From assembly GCA_031216915.1 (NCBI GenBank), contig CM062297.1, forward strand, positions 177,496,356 to 177,560,355: a DNA stretch of 64,000 bases, read 5' to 3'. The notes beneath the pieces are model-generated. The model was not told where the DNA came from and made no database searches. It was given only the letters and a program-made list of their open reading frames with translations. The DNA comes from Pictodentalium vernedei. Lineage: Eukaryota > Mollusca > Scaphopoda > Dentaliida > Dentaliidae. This document shows positions 45,550 to 55,214 of this stretch, in pieces; the first letter of the stretch is position 1; every line of letters begins with the position of its first letter. The translations under genes and the position numbers were made by a program.

Positions 45550-47580
45550 ATGAAAGGATATTGTTCAAATTGTAATGGGAAGAAATCTTCCTCTGACTTT
45601 CATGATCATTGTATTAATTGTAGTCAGTGTTCTCACACTAATCCCTGTTCTATATGTCAATATTGGGATGACAAACATTGGAAACGTGTGTCACGGTATG
45701 TTGTTACTGGAGAAAGGGCTATGCCGGCTCTTTCTCCGCAAGGTCACTCTACTTTCTCAGTTTCTATTTCAGAGGAACAAGAACAGGGTGATGTTTCCAT
45801 GTTATCTTCTGCAAGTGCACTTCCGTCGTCACAAGTGAATACAGAGCTAGCGGCAAAAGTGCTCATGGAGATTAAACAAATGTCGTCCGCTAGCTCGCCC
45901 GGTGTAGCGTCCATTCACCGAATGGTTCGGCAGCCGGGTTCGTCCGATGCGGTCCAGGAGGAAATGTCGGGTGATGCAAGTACTATAAACATTCAATGTG
46001 CACACCCAGTGACGGCGGATAGTAGGCGAGATCGGAGGAAGCCTTTGAGTCCGGTTCCTAGCTCGTCCAGGTCCAGCCGGGCCGCGAGCGAGAGAGGCCC
46101 TTCTCTCGTACAACAACATCTGGGACCAGATGTTGTGGTACAAAATGTGTCACAAGCGGAGCATACGTCCGTCGCTCGGGACGCTCCGTTGTATAGGCAG
46201 TCCGCGGAGACTGCTCAGGCTTCTTCTTCTCGTCAGCGCACACGACCGCACCTTGGCTGCGTGACCGCCGATATCTTACCAGCTTCGCCGATCAGGGATT
46301 CTTCGGCGACCAGGTCACACCATCCGGCAGCCAGGGACACGAGACCGATGGACTCCGGACGTTCGCATAGGAAAAGTATGCGGGAGCCATCTGATGCGGA
46401 GCTGCCCTCGGCGAAGCAGCGAAAGACTGCGCCTCCGCAGGTTTCGACGCCGGACATACTTGTGCAGATAGCACAGCTTATCGCAGCATCCCAGCAGCCG
46501 ACAGAAACGGTGTCGGATCGGGAATTATCCGACGGCGCTGGGTCGGTACGCTCCGCCGAAGCATCGGGGGCGGACGACCGGGAGCATCGTGAGGTCCGAC
46601 CGGATGGTGAAAGGGATACGGATGATTTGGAGCTATCCCTTTCGGAACAACATAAAGCTGCCGTGGACTTCATTCGGCACTTTCTCCCTCAAGTTGTTCC
46701 GTCGGGCCAGACTGCTGCGCTTCCGGACAAGAGGATTATAGCGTCATTGGACTCTGAATTTTTTGAGCGGTTCAGGGACATCGCTCCCGAGTTTCCGTCG
46801 CAGTCCAATAATGTTGCAAGAACATTTGAATTATTGAACGACGCTATATTTAAACTTGCTTCCAGAACGGGGAAAGCAGGTTTCTTGTCCGCTAATACTC
46901 TCAACCTGCCTTTCATTAATGCAAGGAATAAATTCGACACGGCAGGACAGGGTATTCCGAGAGTTCCTCTGCGTATGGACGACGAGGCGGAAGACTTAGA
47001 GCTATCATTACCGTCGTCGGCTTCTATTCCAACCGCGGTGTTGGAAACAGCTATTTCGTCTAACAGAGCCAGTTTAGATGCCTTATCTTACGCAGATCAC
47101 CTTACTAAGGCGTTATCACTGCGCCTTCAAGGGAAAGAATTTCAGGATATACAATCCTCTTTAAGACTTCTTTCAAGGGCAGTAGCTTATTCCACGTGTA
47201 ACTCCGCCCTTTCAGTGGCAAACCTGGAGTTGGTTAGACGTGACGCAGCCCTAGCTACATCCACACTCGTGGATACTAAGGTGAAGAACTCTCTCAGAGT
47301 CGCTTCGGTCTCCGGAGAACTTCTCTTTGACGGCAAGCTTTCTGCTATTTATGATAAAATTACAAAGAAAGCTTCGGATTCTCTGTTGTTCAAATCTGCT
47401 TCTAAGAAGTCGGATACGGCAGACAAGAATAAGACAGGCACTTCTGGGTCTAATGCGCCCAAGAGAGGTTCCTATAGAGGTTCCGGTGCGTCCTCTTGGT
47501 CTTATTCGAGAGACCGTCAAGGTTTCGACTCTCATTCGGGATGTCCTTCGGGCCGGGACAACCGGTCGGACGCCCCTTAG
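45550..47580 (+). CDS. DIRS Gag-like protein, open, 676 aa
   Basis: The only long open frame in the window. The ATG is also the start position in copy F. Residues 5-44 form a Cys/His cluster: C5, C8, H18, H20, C21, C24, C27, C33, C36, then W39 and W44, a zinc-binding pattern typical of DIRS ORF1 proteins. Residues about 80-330 are Ser/Thr/Asp-rich and low in complexity, probably disordered. Residues about 370-610 form the conserved core: FERFRDIAPEFP, SYADHLTKALSLRLQ, ELVRRDAALATS, NSLRVASVSGELLFDGKLSA. The tail is basic and Ser/Tyr/Arg-rich (RGSYRGSGASSWSYSRDRQG) and may bind RNA. The stop comes from fusion to the element's 3' region, so the normal C-terminal end is missing. GC content is higher than in surrounding introns. 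Role as structural protein of the retrotransposition particle is inferred from the family. Confidence 0.85.
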   Translation: MKGYCSNCNGKKSSSDFHDHCINCSQCSHTNPCSICQYWDDKHWKRVSRYVVTGERAMPALSPQGHSTFSVSISEEQEQGDVSMLSSASALPSSQVNTELAAKVLMEIKQMSSASSPGVASIHRMVRQPGSSDAVQEEMSGDASTINIQCAHPVTADSRRDRRKPLSPVPSSSRSSRAASERGPSLVQQHLGPDVVVQNVSQAEHTSVARDAPLYRQSAETAQASSSRQRTRPHLGCVTADILPASPIRDSSATRSHHPAARDTRPMDSGRSHRKSMREPSDAELPSAKQRKTAPPQVSTPDILVQIAQLIAASQQPTETVSDRELSDGAGSVRSAEASGADDREHREVRPDGERDTDDLELSLSEQHKAAVDFIRHFLPQVVPSGQTAALPDKRIIASLDSEFFERFRDIAPEFPSQSNNVARTFELLNDAIFKLASRTGKAGFLSANTLNLPFINARNKFDTAGQGIPRVPLRMDDEAEDLELSLPSSASIPTAVLETAISSNRASLDALSYADHLTKALSLRLQGKEFQDIQSSLRLLSRAVAYSTCNSALSVANLELVRRDAALATSTLVDTKVKNSLRVASVSGELLFDGKLSAIYDKITKKASDSLLFKSASKKSDTADKNKTGTSGSNAPKRGSYRGSGASSWSYSRDRQGFDSHSGCPSGRDNRSDAP

Positions 47581-47911
47581 GTCACCTGCTTTATAGTGAA
47601 AAGCAAGGGAATGCCTCCTCCAAAGTCAGTATTTCTGAGTCGCTTCCGGGATGGTTTTAAAGTGTAATATTAATGTTAAAATTCATTCATGTCATATTTT
47701 TAAAGTGTAGCTCGGTGTGAAGCATTTGTATATGTCAAGTGTCAAACGGGCTTTAATATACAATACTCGGACACTTTTAAAAGATTATAAAGAGTCTCAA
47801 TTCTCTGGACTACTTTATTTATTGGCTTACTTTAAAAATAATTAGTATAAGGGTTATACTGGATGTTAATAGAGAACATGAATGTTATTGTGCTCAATTA
47901 TAAAGGGTATT

Positions 47912-47947
47912 GTATCTTTCTAATTTAATATTAAATAAGAAAGATAC
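47912..47947. other. Conserved 3' stem-loop, copy E
   Basis: GTATCTTTCT / AGAAAGATAC, perfect 10-bp stem, followed by ATGTAAAG. Confidence 0.75.
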
Positions 47948-48057
47948 ATGTAAAGCCTAATACTCCTTTTCTCCTTAAGGGGTTACCTCTTTATTGTATA
48001 GTTGAGCTTATTGGATTTTCCTCTATGTCCTAGGCCCTCCAGCCTTTTTACTATTCA

Positions 48058-48144
48058 GCTAAGTCTGGGTCATTGGTACAGTATAAAAATGTTAAAAAAT
48101 TTATAGTAATTTATATATTTTTTATACTTACCAATGACCCAGAC
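48058..48144 (+). other. DIRS E internal complementary region
   Basis: 87 bp, inverse of joined element ends, junction ...AAAAT|GTTAAA... Retained although all enzymes are lost, as expected if it is needed in cis. Confidence 0.92.
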
Positions 48145-48219
48145 AGGGATGGCCCTCCCAGGAGTTGGGAACTCTTGCCTCCCCGCTGAGTACATAGCGC
48201 TGACCAGGCACTGCCAGTA

Positions 48220-48447
48220 AGAATGATAATTGGCGCCAATTTCGGGACGTCCTTGACACTGCGCATGCGCAGTAGGGGCGAAGTATGGAGGTCCTATAGG
48301 ACATGATTTCTTTTGGTTTTGGATGCAAATTTTGGGGATTGGGGGGCAAAATTTGTGTTTGGCCCTGGTTTTGTTAGAGTTAGCACCAGCTAAGTCTGGG
48401 TCATTGGTAAGTAGAAAAAATATATAAATTACTATAAATTTTTTAAC
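48220..48447 (-). repeat. DIRS E right inverted terminal repeat with 26-bp extension
   Basis: 228 bp against 202 bp on the left. CTGCGCATGCGCAG at 48259-48272. Confidence 0.9.
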
Positions 48448-48634
48448 TTTCCATGGTTATCATATTCAAAAGCTAAAAAAGAATGTCAAACACGAATAAA
48501 ATTTTAATTTCTATACTTAAATCATTAAAGATATAATTAAATAAAATATATATACACTTTTCATCACAATATTTCAACCAAAACGTAAAACAGGTAGTTG
48601 GATATACTTGGTGCTTAGCAAACTTTGAGTAGTA

Positions 48635-49006
48635 TATGTTTAGATAGGTGGGAAGAGGTTAATGTGGAGGCAGGTTTTCTGGTTTCTCAGGGTTGGCACA
48701 GGTCTTTGAAAACCTTCAAGTTCTTAAATTTTAAAGTTAATTTTCAAGGCCTTGAAAGTCCTAGAAAATTGGCTCTGTCCAAAAACAGTTCTGGAAAGTC
48801 CTTGAAAAGGTCTGCAGTTCCTTTGAATGGATATCCAATTCCTTGGAAATGATTCCCAATTGGATACACTGCAATAGTTCGGCTACGGAGTCAGTTTGCA
48901 AGGATAATAAATGCAGTACATGCAGGCTTAATGCTGACTGGACACTTGTTATAGTAGTCTCTCTATTAACCCTCAACTTGTCCATTACGACATCAGCGTG
49001 TAGGGG
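48635..49006. other. Unassigned intron DNA
   Basis: Contains a run of related short phrases (TTGAAAACCTTCAAGTTCTT, CTTGAAAGTCCTAGAAA, GGAAAGTCCTTGAAAAGG) suggesting a worn internal repeat. Nothing else recognised. Confidence 0.45.
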
Positions 49007-49236
49007 TTAACCCTTTACCTAACGAATCGCCCGCATCCGCCCGCATAATATGCAACTTAAGCAGCTGAAAAAAATATTATTTTTCGACAAATTTCAACAA
49101 AACCATATCATGTGACCCCTCTTTGGAACGAAAGAGGGGTCGCATGATATGGTTTTGTTGAATTTTTTTGAAAAAATTTAAAAAGTGATATTTAAAATAA
49201 TAAATTCTGAAATTATCTGCATTGGGTAAAGGGTTA
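49007..49236. mobile_element. Palindromic MITE, family 2, intact copy
   Basis: Ends TTAACCCTTTACCTAACG and CATTGGGTAAAGGGTTAA, with a central fold-back of CAACAAAACCATATCATG and CATGATATGGTTTTGTTG. About 230 bp. This copy shows what the element split by DIRS A looked like. Confidence 0.85.
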
Positions 49237-49989
49237 AGTGAAGTAGGCAGTCCACTACAGTTAGAAAAGTTATCACTAATTCTGATGACTTATAAATTGT
49301 TCCTTTCTGTTAAATTTTGCTGAGTGAATATTTTGTCGACTGTAAAATCCTTGATTTTGGCTCAAAAGGTCCTGAAAAATCTTTGAAAACTGTGACAATG
49401 CTGTTTTAACTTGTCTGTTTGTCTTTGCATAAAACTTTTTAGCTCGCCTGACTGAAAGTCAATGTGGGATATTGTCATCATCTGCTACCACCTGTCATCC
49501 ACCATCTGTCATCCACCACCTGTCATCTGCCACCTGGCAACTGACTGTTGAAAAAGTCGTTGAATCCAAATAAATAAATAAATAAATTTCATCAAAGTTT
49601 GTTCAAAGAAAGTTTCTCTGCTTATGTTTGTTTGTGCGAAAACTGATCAAACTATCTTACTGGGAGGGAACTGGATGAGTGGCTTAGTCCATCGGACAAA
49701 GGGGTGAATACATCGTGTTCTCATAGTTACATTTTCTCCTTTAATGACTCGTCCACCAGACGATAAGGGAGAAAATACGACAATGATAACACAACATAGA
49801 TTAGATGAACTTTATTCTTTTGTTACCGTAATTAATATTTTTTGTGACTTAATAGGCTTAGCAACTGATCCCCTAGTACCCCTAATAATGATGAAGGGGA
49901 AGTTAGTACTTGCAGACAAGGCTTTTCGTAGTGAGTGGTGTCAAACAAATTCTTAGGGATTTTTCCAAGGTAAGGCTACCCGATGTGTT
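49237..49989. other. Intron DNA with a worn AGCTCGCC head and a SINE tail scrap
   Basis: TTTTTAGCTCGCCTGACTGA at about 49438 followed by CATC/CACC repeats is a degenerate hairpin head. GTTGAATCCAAATAAATAAA at about 49560 resembles a SINE tail. No coding signal. Confidence 0.5.
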
Positions 49990-50290
49990 ATTATACCCCC
50001 GACTTGAAAAGTTGAAGGGGTATCTAGTGGAGACCTCTGTCTGTCAGTCCATCCATCCATCCATCTGTCTGTCCATCCGTGCCAACATTTTCCCTTGTAT
50101 CTCGGTCACTGCTACTTCGATTTGAATGATATTTGGTGTTGTGATAGAGCATCATGGGGAAAAATACCTGTGTAGCGTGAGTTTCTTAACACATTTGTTC
50201 CAGAGTTATGGCCCTTTTTTGCCATAGAAAATCTTTGGCGGGTTGGGGGATTGACAATATTTTGGTATTGGTTTACAATATATTCTTAAC
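49990..50290 (+). mobile_element. TATACCCC hairpin-headed element
   Basis: Head TTATACCCCCGACTTGAAAA paired with GTTGAAGGGGTATCTAG, then GTCAGTCCATCCATCCATCC and a body with ATTTGGTGTTGTGA and TTCCAGAGTTATGGCCC. A clean example of this head class. Confidence 0.7.
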
Positions 50291-50420
50291 ACGGAAAAAC
50301 TGCACTGAAACAAAGGTTTCTTCCTGAGACTGAACTAAAGTTGAATCTGAAAAATTAAAACCTCCCAGCTCTAAACTAAATCATTCTTGTTAAACAAGTT
50401 CTATTTTGTGGGTATAATTT

Positions 50421-50826
50421 ATTGGGGTTTAATGCCACTTTCAACAGTCGGGGTCACTTGTGTCTGACTGTTTTACGAGTGGAGGAAGCCGCAGTACCCA
50501 GAGAGAACCAGTGAGCATTGGCCTTCAAGACAAGAGCACCATTAACGTGCAGTATGCCTTCTTAGTACACAGCCCCACTGTGCCCCCACATGGGTAGTCA
50601 GGAGTAAGTAACTGTGTACTAAGGCGTAATGTACGTTGTTGATGGTGCACTTGCCTTCAACTGCTGTTAACTCTTCTTGTGCCAGGTTAGTAAGTTTTGA
50701 GAATCGGACAGTTGCTCGCCACTGTTAGATGGTTCTCTTCTGGAACTCTGGCTTCCTCCACCTGTAGAACTGTCGGACACAATATGAGCTGTTGAAAGTG
50801 TCATTAAATCCCAATAAATAAACAAA
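50421..50826. mobile_element. Two SINE bodies in inverted orientation
   Basis: TTTATTGGGGTTTAATGCCA at the left is the inverse of GTCATTAAATCCCAATAAAT at the right. Between them the left half (to about 50600) is a minus-strand SINE body and the right half a plus-strand one, sharing GTGTACTAAGGCGTA and GGTTCTCTTCTGGAACTCTG segments. The layout is head to head or a fold-back duplication. Related to the SINE body at 2924-3267 but with a different tail. Confidence 0.65.
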
Positions 50827-51009
50827 CAAGCAGTCAAACAAACTGGCTATATATTAAAGTGATGTCTGCTGAGATCCGACATTTGTATGATATTTCCAAG
50901 TGTGAACTGAGTCTTTCATATCACATACCAACTACAAGGCATGTTAAAACTCACTGCATATGTACACATGGATGTTGAAAAGCAAATTTTTTCATTTTCC
51001 TTATTTTAG

Positions 51010-51180
51010 CACATGAGAGCACACAAAGACCCCATGTCAATGAATTTTACATTTTATGATGTTATTACTGCTACTGAAGATTCTCCAAGAAGGTTGCAGA
51101 ATTTAAGAAACCGGTGTCTCAATCCTGGATTGTATGCACAACATCTAACAAGATGGCTTGATTATTTTTCTGCAAGACAG
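51010..51180 (+). CDS. NDST: NDST exon: catalytic His region and helices after it
   Basis: Acceptor TTCCTTATTTTAG, donor ACAG|GTCAGT, in phase 0 on both sides, 57 codons. It starts HMRAHKDPMSMNFTFYDVIT, whose two histidines match His716 and His720 of NDST1, residues implicated in catalysis. It continues through LQNLRNRCLNPGLYAQHLTR to WLDYFSARQ, matching the RCLVPGWYA.HIERWL pattern of the family. No stop codons or indels. The exon lies after a 17-kb intron that contains DIRS copies D and E and the split Tc1 element. Confidence 0.95.
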
Positions 51181-52440
51181 GTCAGTATTACTTAAAAATT
51201 TCCATGAATACTTAATGAATGTATGCGTTTTCCAAGGCCTTATACCCAGGCACATAGCCAGGATTCTATAATAGGGGGTGCCTCAGCTAATTGTTGGTTG
51301 TTTTTTTTTGGAGAGGGTGGCAAACATGATACTTGGATGGCTGTTGGGGAGGGGTGGGGGTCTGGGTTCTCTCTTAGTCTTAACTAGGACTCTCTGGTCG
51401 TTACCCCCGATTCCCACTTCCCGGAATGGAAAGGGGAAGAGGGGGTAATGACTGGAGGGTCCTAGTTCAGACTTTCCCCACCCTCTGAGAAAATGTTGCA
51501 ACATTCATCATGTCAAGAGTGAATCTGGGGCATTTATAGCATGTGTAGCCCTCCCTATATTGGAGACCATTTTATGGCCCTATGTTACGTGAAAGTTGCA
51601 TTGCACCAGTATCTTCCAATAAGACCCTTCCCATAGCCCAAAACCCACATCGTGAAATGAACAAGGCAACTTTTAACGATGACAAGCTACAGTTAAAACT
51701 AGAAGCCCTGTCAGGAACTGTGCGCTTATCTAGGCTTAATTGCACATAGGAATTGCACGCAATTGTCATATCGAATGGCATCCAAAGCACGGCAGGTTGT
51801 CCTGGTTACTCATAGCAAACACAGGCAATGTTTCTGCCAATTGACCTCCGGGTTGTGTTGTGTTTCTTGTGCTCAGGCCATATGTACAGAATTTGATAGC
51901 CTTACTATGGTCATAACGCGAAGATGAACGTGCAGATCGACGTGCTATTTGTACGCATTTCATGACAGGACTTCTAGTTTTAACTGTGAATCAATAAGCC
52001 TCTTGTCTACCCCACAATATCACTGGACAATTAATCAATAAATCAGATAAAGGTCAAGGTCACTCCATCTTAGTTCAAATCATAAATGATTTGTAATTTA
52101 AATAACACATCATCAAATCATTGCCTGCTGCACATGCGTTTCTTCTGCCGAACATGTGAAAACTACAAAAATGAAGCAGTTTTCAAGTCAATCTGTTGAT
52201 GGAATAATTGCGAAACAGGCAACCTCATTTCAAATATTTCACTTGGTGACGTCAAATGGTAACTTGCTATTGGAGCCATAAACATAGAAAAAACTATGCA
52301 AGGTCTCGTCCAATCAGATGGCAAGAGTTTTAATCTAAAGACTTATTGGATCATACCAGCATGTGCATTATGAATACTGTAATCTGGGGGTGAATAGGGG
52401 CAGTTTATGACAACATAATGTTTTCTAAATATGTTTTAAA
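51181..52440. other. Intron DNA, otherwise unassigned
   Basis: Apart from the palindrome at 51386-51466 nothing was recognised. A stretch at about 51560-51960 has longer minus-strand open frames (65-72 codons) without motifs; it may be a worn repeat with inverse segments flanking it (TAACTAGAAG... / ...CTTCTAGTTT near 51690 and 51970). Confidence 0.4.
51386..51466. repeat. Imperfect palindrome
   Basis: CTAGGACTCTCTGGTCGTTA(CCCCC) pairs with (GGGGG)TAATGACTGGAGGGTCCTAG; outer GGAGAGGGTGG / CCACCCTCTGAG may extend it. Possibly a MITE centre. Confidence 0.55.
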
Positions 52441-53350
52441 ATTTTAGCTCCACCTGACAAGTGTCAGCAGAGCTTTACTGGTAATGATTTGTCTGTTGTC
52501 CATACATCATCCATCCATCATCCATTGGCTGTCTATTCAACATTTCATTTTTCCGGGACATAACCGCTTAACTAAATAACTAAAAAAATTTTAGGAAACT
52601 TTTTAACAATATGTATTATCAAAAGACAGTGAGTCGTGAATTATAATATGTTATGTGCCAGGTGACAGAAAAACTTACTTTTCACTCTCACTGTTTGTCC
52701 GGTCCATATAACGTATGATTGACAGATCTTATTCATACTGGATACAATTATTGCCCATGACCCAAAGGTGTGTCTTGACTTTGATCCAGGGTCATATCAT
52801 CAAGGTCAAGGTCACAGACAGCAAAACTTTGATATTGTTATACAGCCCTTGTCCTCTCCATATAATTTGGAATGATTGACAGATCTTATTCTTACTTGGT
52901 ACAATTATTGCTCATGACTCAAATGTGTTTCGCTACTTTGATTGAAGGTCATATCAAGGTCAAGGTCACAGACAGTAAAAGTTTGATATTGTTATTCAGC
53001 CCTTGTCCTGTCCACATAACTTGGTATGATTGACAGATCTTATTCATACTTGGTACAATTATTCCTCATGACTCAAAGGTGAGTCGTGTCTTTGATCCAA
53101 GGTCATATCAAGGTGAAGGTCACAGATAGCAAAACATTGCTATTTTTATACAGCCCTTGTCCGGTCCATAAAACTTGGTATCATTGACAGATCTTATTCT
53201 TACTTGTACAATTATTGCTCATGCCTCAAAGGTGTGTTGCGACTTTGATCCAGGGTCATATCATCAATGTCAAGGTCACAGATAGCAAGCCATTGATATT
53301 GTTTTACAGCCATTGTCTGGTCTGTATAATTGAATCTATGTGACAGATCT
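52441..53350 (+). mobile_element. TTTTAGCTCCACC-headed element with ~155-bp tandem units
   Basis: Head TTTTAGCTCCACCTGACAAG with GTCAGCAGAGCTTTACTGG, then CATCCATCATCC. Units with TGATTGACAGATCTTATTC recur at about 52720, 52877, 53030, 53185 and 53340. They include GTCAAGGTCACAGA and CAGCCCTTGTCC. The last unit is cut by MITE sequence at 53353. Confidence 0.65.
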
Positions 53351-53352
53351 TA

Positions 53353-53515
53353 AAGGCACGCTCCCAATAATTGTAACACAGCAAATGCATACAAACTGTA
53401 TAATTTCACTTCGAAGACAACATGAAGCACATCTGTAGAATTAAAGATTTTAAATTTGCGGTAACTGCAGTTCAGAATAAAGCCCAAATATGGGCTTTTA
53501 GCACTCTACCAGTTA
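53353..53515. mobile_element. Palindromic MITE, family 1, right portion
   Basis: AGGCACGCTCCCAATAATTG through CAAATATGGGCTTTTAGCAC and TCTACCAGTTA match the centre-to-right part of 15737-15986. The left half is missing. Confidence 0.7.
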
Positions 53516-53993
53516 CAAACTTGATCAAGACTCTTATTTTTCAAGAGCTTTGACTTCAGAGAATGTTTTCTGGCCTGGGATCATGTCTATTAACCTGTTA
53601 CCCAATGTAACAGCCAAAACTGGCCAGTGCTGTTCTCAAAAATTGCCAATTAATTTTCATTATTTTTTGTCTCAAAAACATAGGTTATGGCCCCTCAGTG
53701 GAATGAGCTTGATCTCCACCAGTTACAAACTTGATCAAGACTCTTATTTTTCAAGAGCTTTGACTTCAGAACATTTTTTTCTGGCTTGGGCTCATGTCTG
53801 TTAACCCATTACCCAACGTAATGGTAAAAACCGACCAGCGCTGTTCTAAAAAATCGCCAATTAATTTTCATTATTTTTCATCAATCTCGTTTCAATGACA
53901 GGTCATAACTTATGTTTTTGAGACAAAAAAATGAGTTATTCAAGAATTTTGTTTGCAAGTGTCGTCTGCTTTTTGTGTTAGATAAAGGGTTAA
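53511..53993. repeat. 210-bp tandem duplication with family 2-like MITEs
   Basis: AGTTACAAACTTGATCAAGA...TTTGACTTCAGA begins at 53511 and again at 53721. Each is followed by a MITE left end (TTAACCTGTTACCCAATG at 53590, TTAACCCATTACCCAACG at 53801). The second MITE is complete to GATAAAGGGTTAA at 53993; the first stops at about 53715 in its centre. A duplication that ran through one MITE half explains this. Confidence 0.6.
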
Positions 53994-54117
53994 AGGGAAG
54001 AAATTTGATCAAATATGCCTGAATTATTCTTATTTCATTGGCAAGAGAAATCCTGTCCAGCATTGATACTGAAACAGGAAACATTTTGCACAAAAACTTT
54101 TGTGAAGAAAATCTCAT

Positions 54118-54319
54118 ATTTTTATACTGTACCAATGACCCAGACATAGCTGGTGCTAACTCTTAAAAATCTAGGGCCAAACACAAATTTTGCCCCCCCA
54201 ATCCCCAAAATTTGCATCTAAAACCAAAGAAAACATGTCCTGAATGGCCCTCCATACTTTGCCTCTACTGCGCATGCGCAGTGTCAAGGACGTCCCGAAA
54301 TTGGCGCCATTAATCATTT
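54118..54319 (+). repeat. DIRS F left inverted terminal repeat
   Basis: About 202 bp, three or four differences from the right repeat. CTGCGCATGCGCAG at 54268-54281. Confidence 0.9.
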
Positions 54320-55214
54320 CTTTGTTTGGCCCTTCATCAGTTAACATCTGACTGATCTTTGTGCTTGTAAATCTCAGTTTAAATGATGCCAGACACATAA
54401 ATATTAGAGACATGGTGGTTCTAAGGAGGATATAGAAGGAGGAGAGGAAAAATGTGTGACAGAAAATAATCAGGGCTGTAACTTAAATTTTTTAATGAAA
54501 TTGTGTTAAGTTACCTATTTTCGAGGCAACGGCCTGTTGTGGTCATTCTTGCTATAAAGTTACACTGCTTGTTCAGTGTTTTCCTCTCTCCCTTTCCTTT
54601 AAGTCCCCCCTTGCTATTCTCCCATGCTTTTGGCATATTTTCTGTAATATTATTACTAAATTTCTTGTGAGTTTTAGCTGGATAACAGAATGAATTCTGT
54701 TCTTTTCCCCATGTTTACGTCTTCACCCTTGGGTGTTTAGGCGTAGTGTTCTGCATCTACCATCTAATGTTCTGTAGTTTCTTCCCTGGAAGTCTCTGTT
54801 TTGCATCAGATAGTGTATTATTGGTAACTGATTTCGGGCCAGGGTTATCAGTGCCTGGAGTCATGTTTCTGGTGTTTTTGCACTTCTTGTTTACATTGAC
54901 AACAGCCTCTGTGTGAGGGGGATTTCTTGAAAATAATATCTTGATGTTTGTTTAATCATTTCTAGATACATTATTATTATTCGTAAGTGTTGCATTAAAT
55001 TTGTAAAATATTTTTAAAATTTTTGTCCACACTTAGGCTTGGGATCCATTGGGGCTCAACGTTACTTTTTAGAAACTTGGGCTTTTCTGAAAAAATATTT
55101 TTTCAAAAAATTATTTTGATTTCAATTATTTTTTCTATGTTAATGGATCATGTTATTATGTATTTTGATTGTCAGGGGTTGGTGCGAGTACTAGGACTTT
55201 GTTTTCTTTACACA

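Larger units (their letters stand above)
44464..48447 (+). mobile_element. DIRS copy E: deletion derivative that keeps gag
   Basis: 3984 bp, with complete DIRS ends, internal complementary region (48058-48144) and stem-loop (47912-47947). One deletion removes the end of gag, reverse transcriptase, RNase H and recombinase. Left and right inverted repeats differ at a single base in about 190 compared (ATGTCCAATAGG / ATGTCCTATAGG), so insertion is recent. The target is the interior of the Tc1 element, flanks TCCAT | TTTCC, no duplication. Confidence 0.92.
43080..48634 (+). mobile_element. Tc1/mariner element (split by DIRS E)
   Basis: Inverted ends TACTACTCAAAGTTTGCT (43080, continuing AAGCACCA) and its complement ending at 48634, each next to a TA dinucleotide (43078-43079 and 48635-48636), the target duplication of this superfamily. 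Taking out DIRS copy E (44464-48447) leaves about 1.57 kb, a normal Tc1 length. One transposase pseudogene lies inside. Confidence 0.88.
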
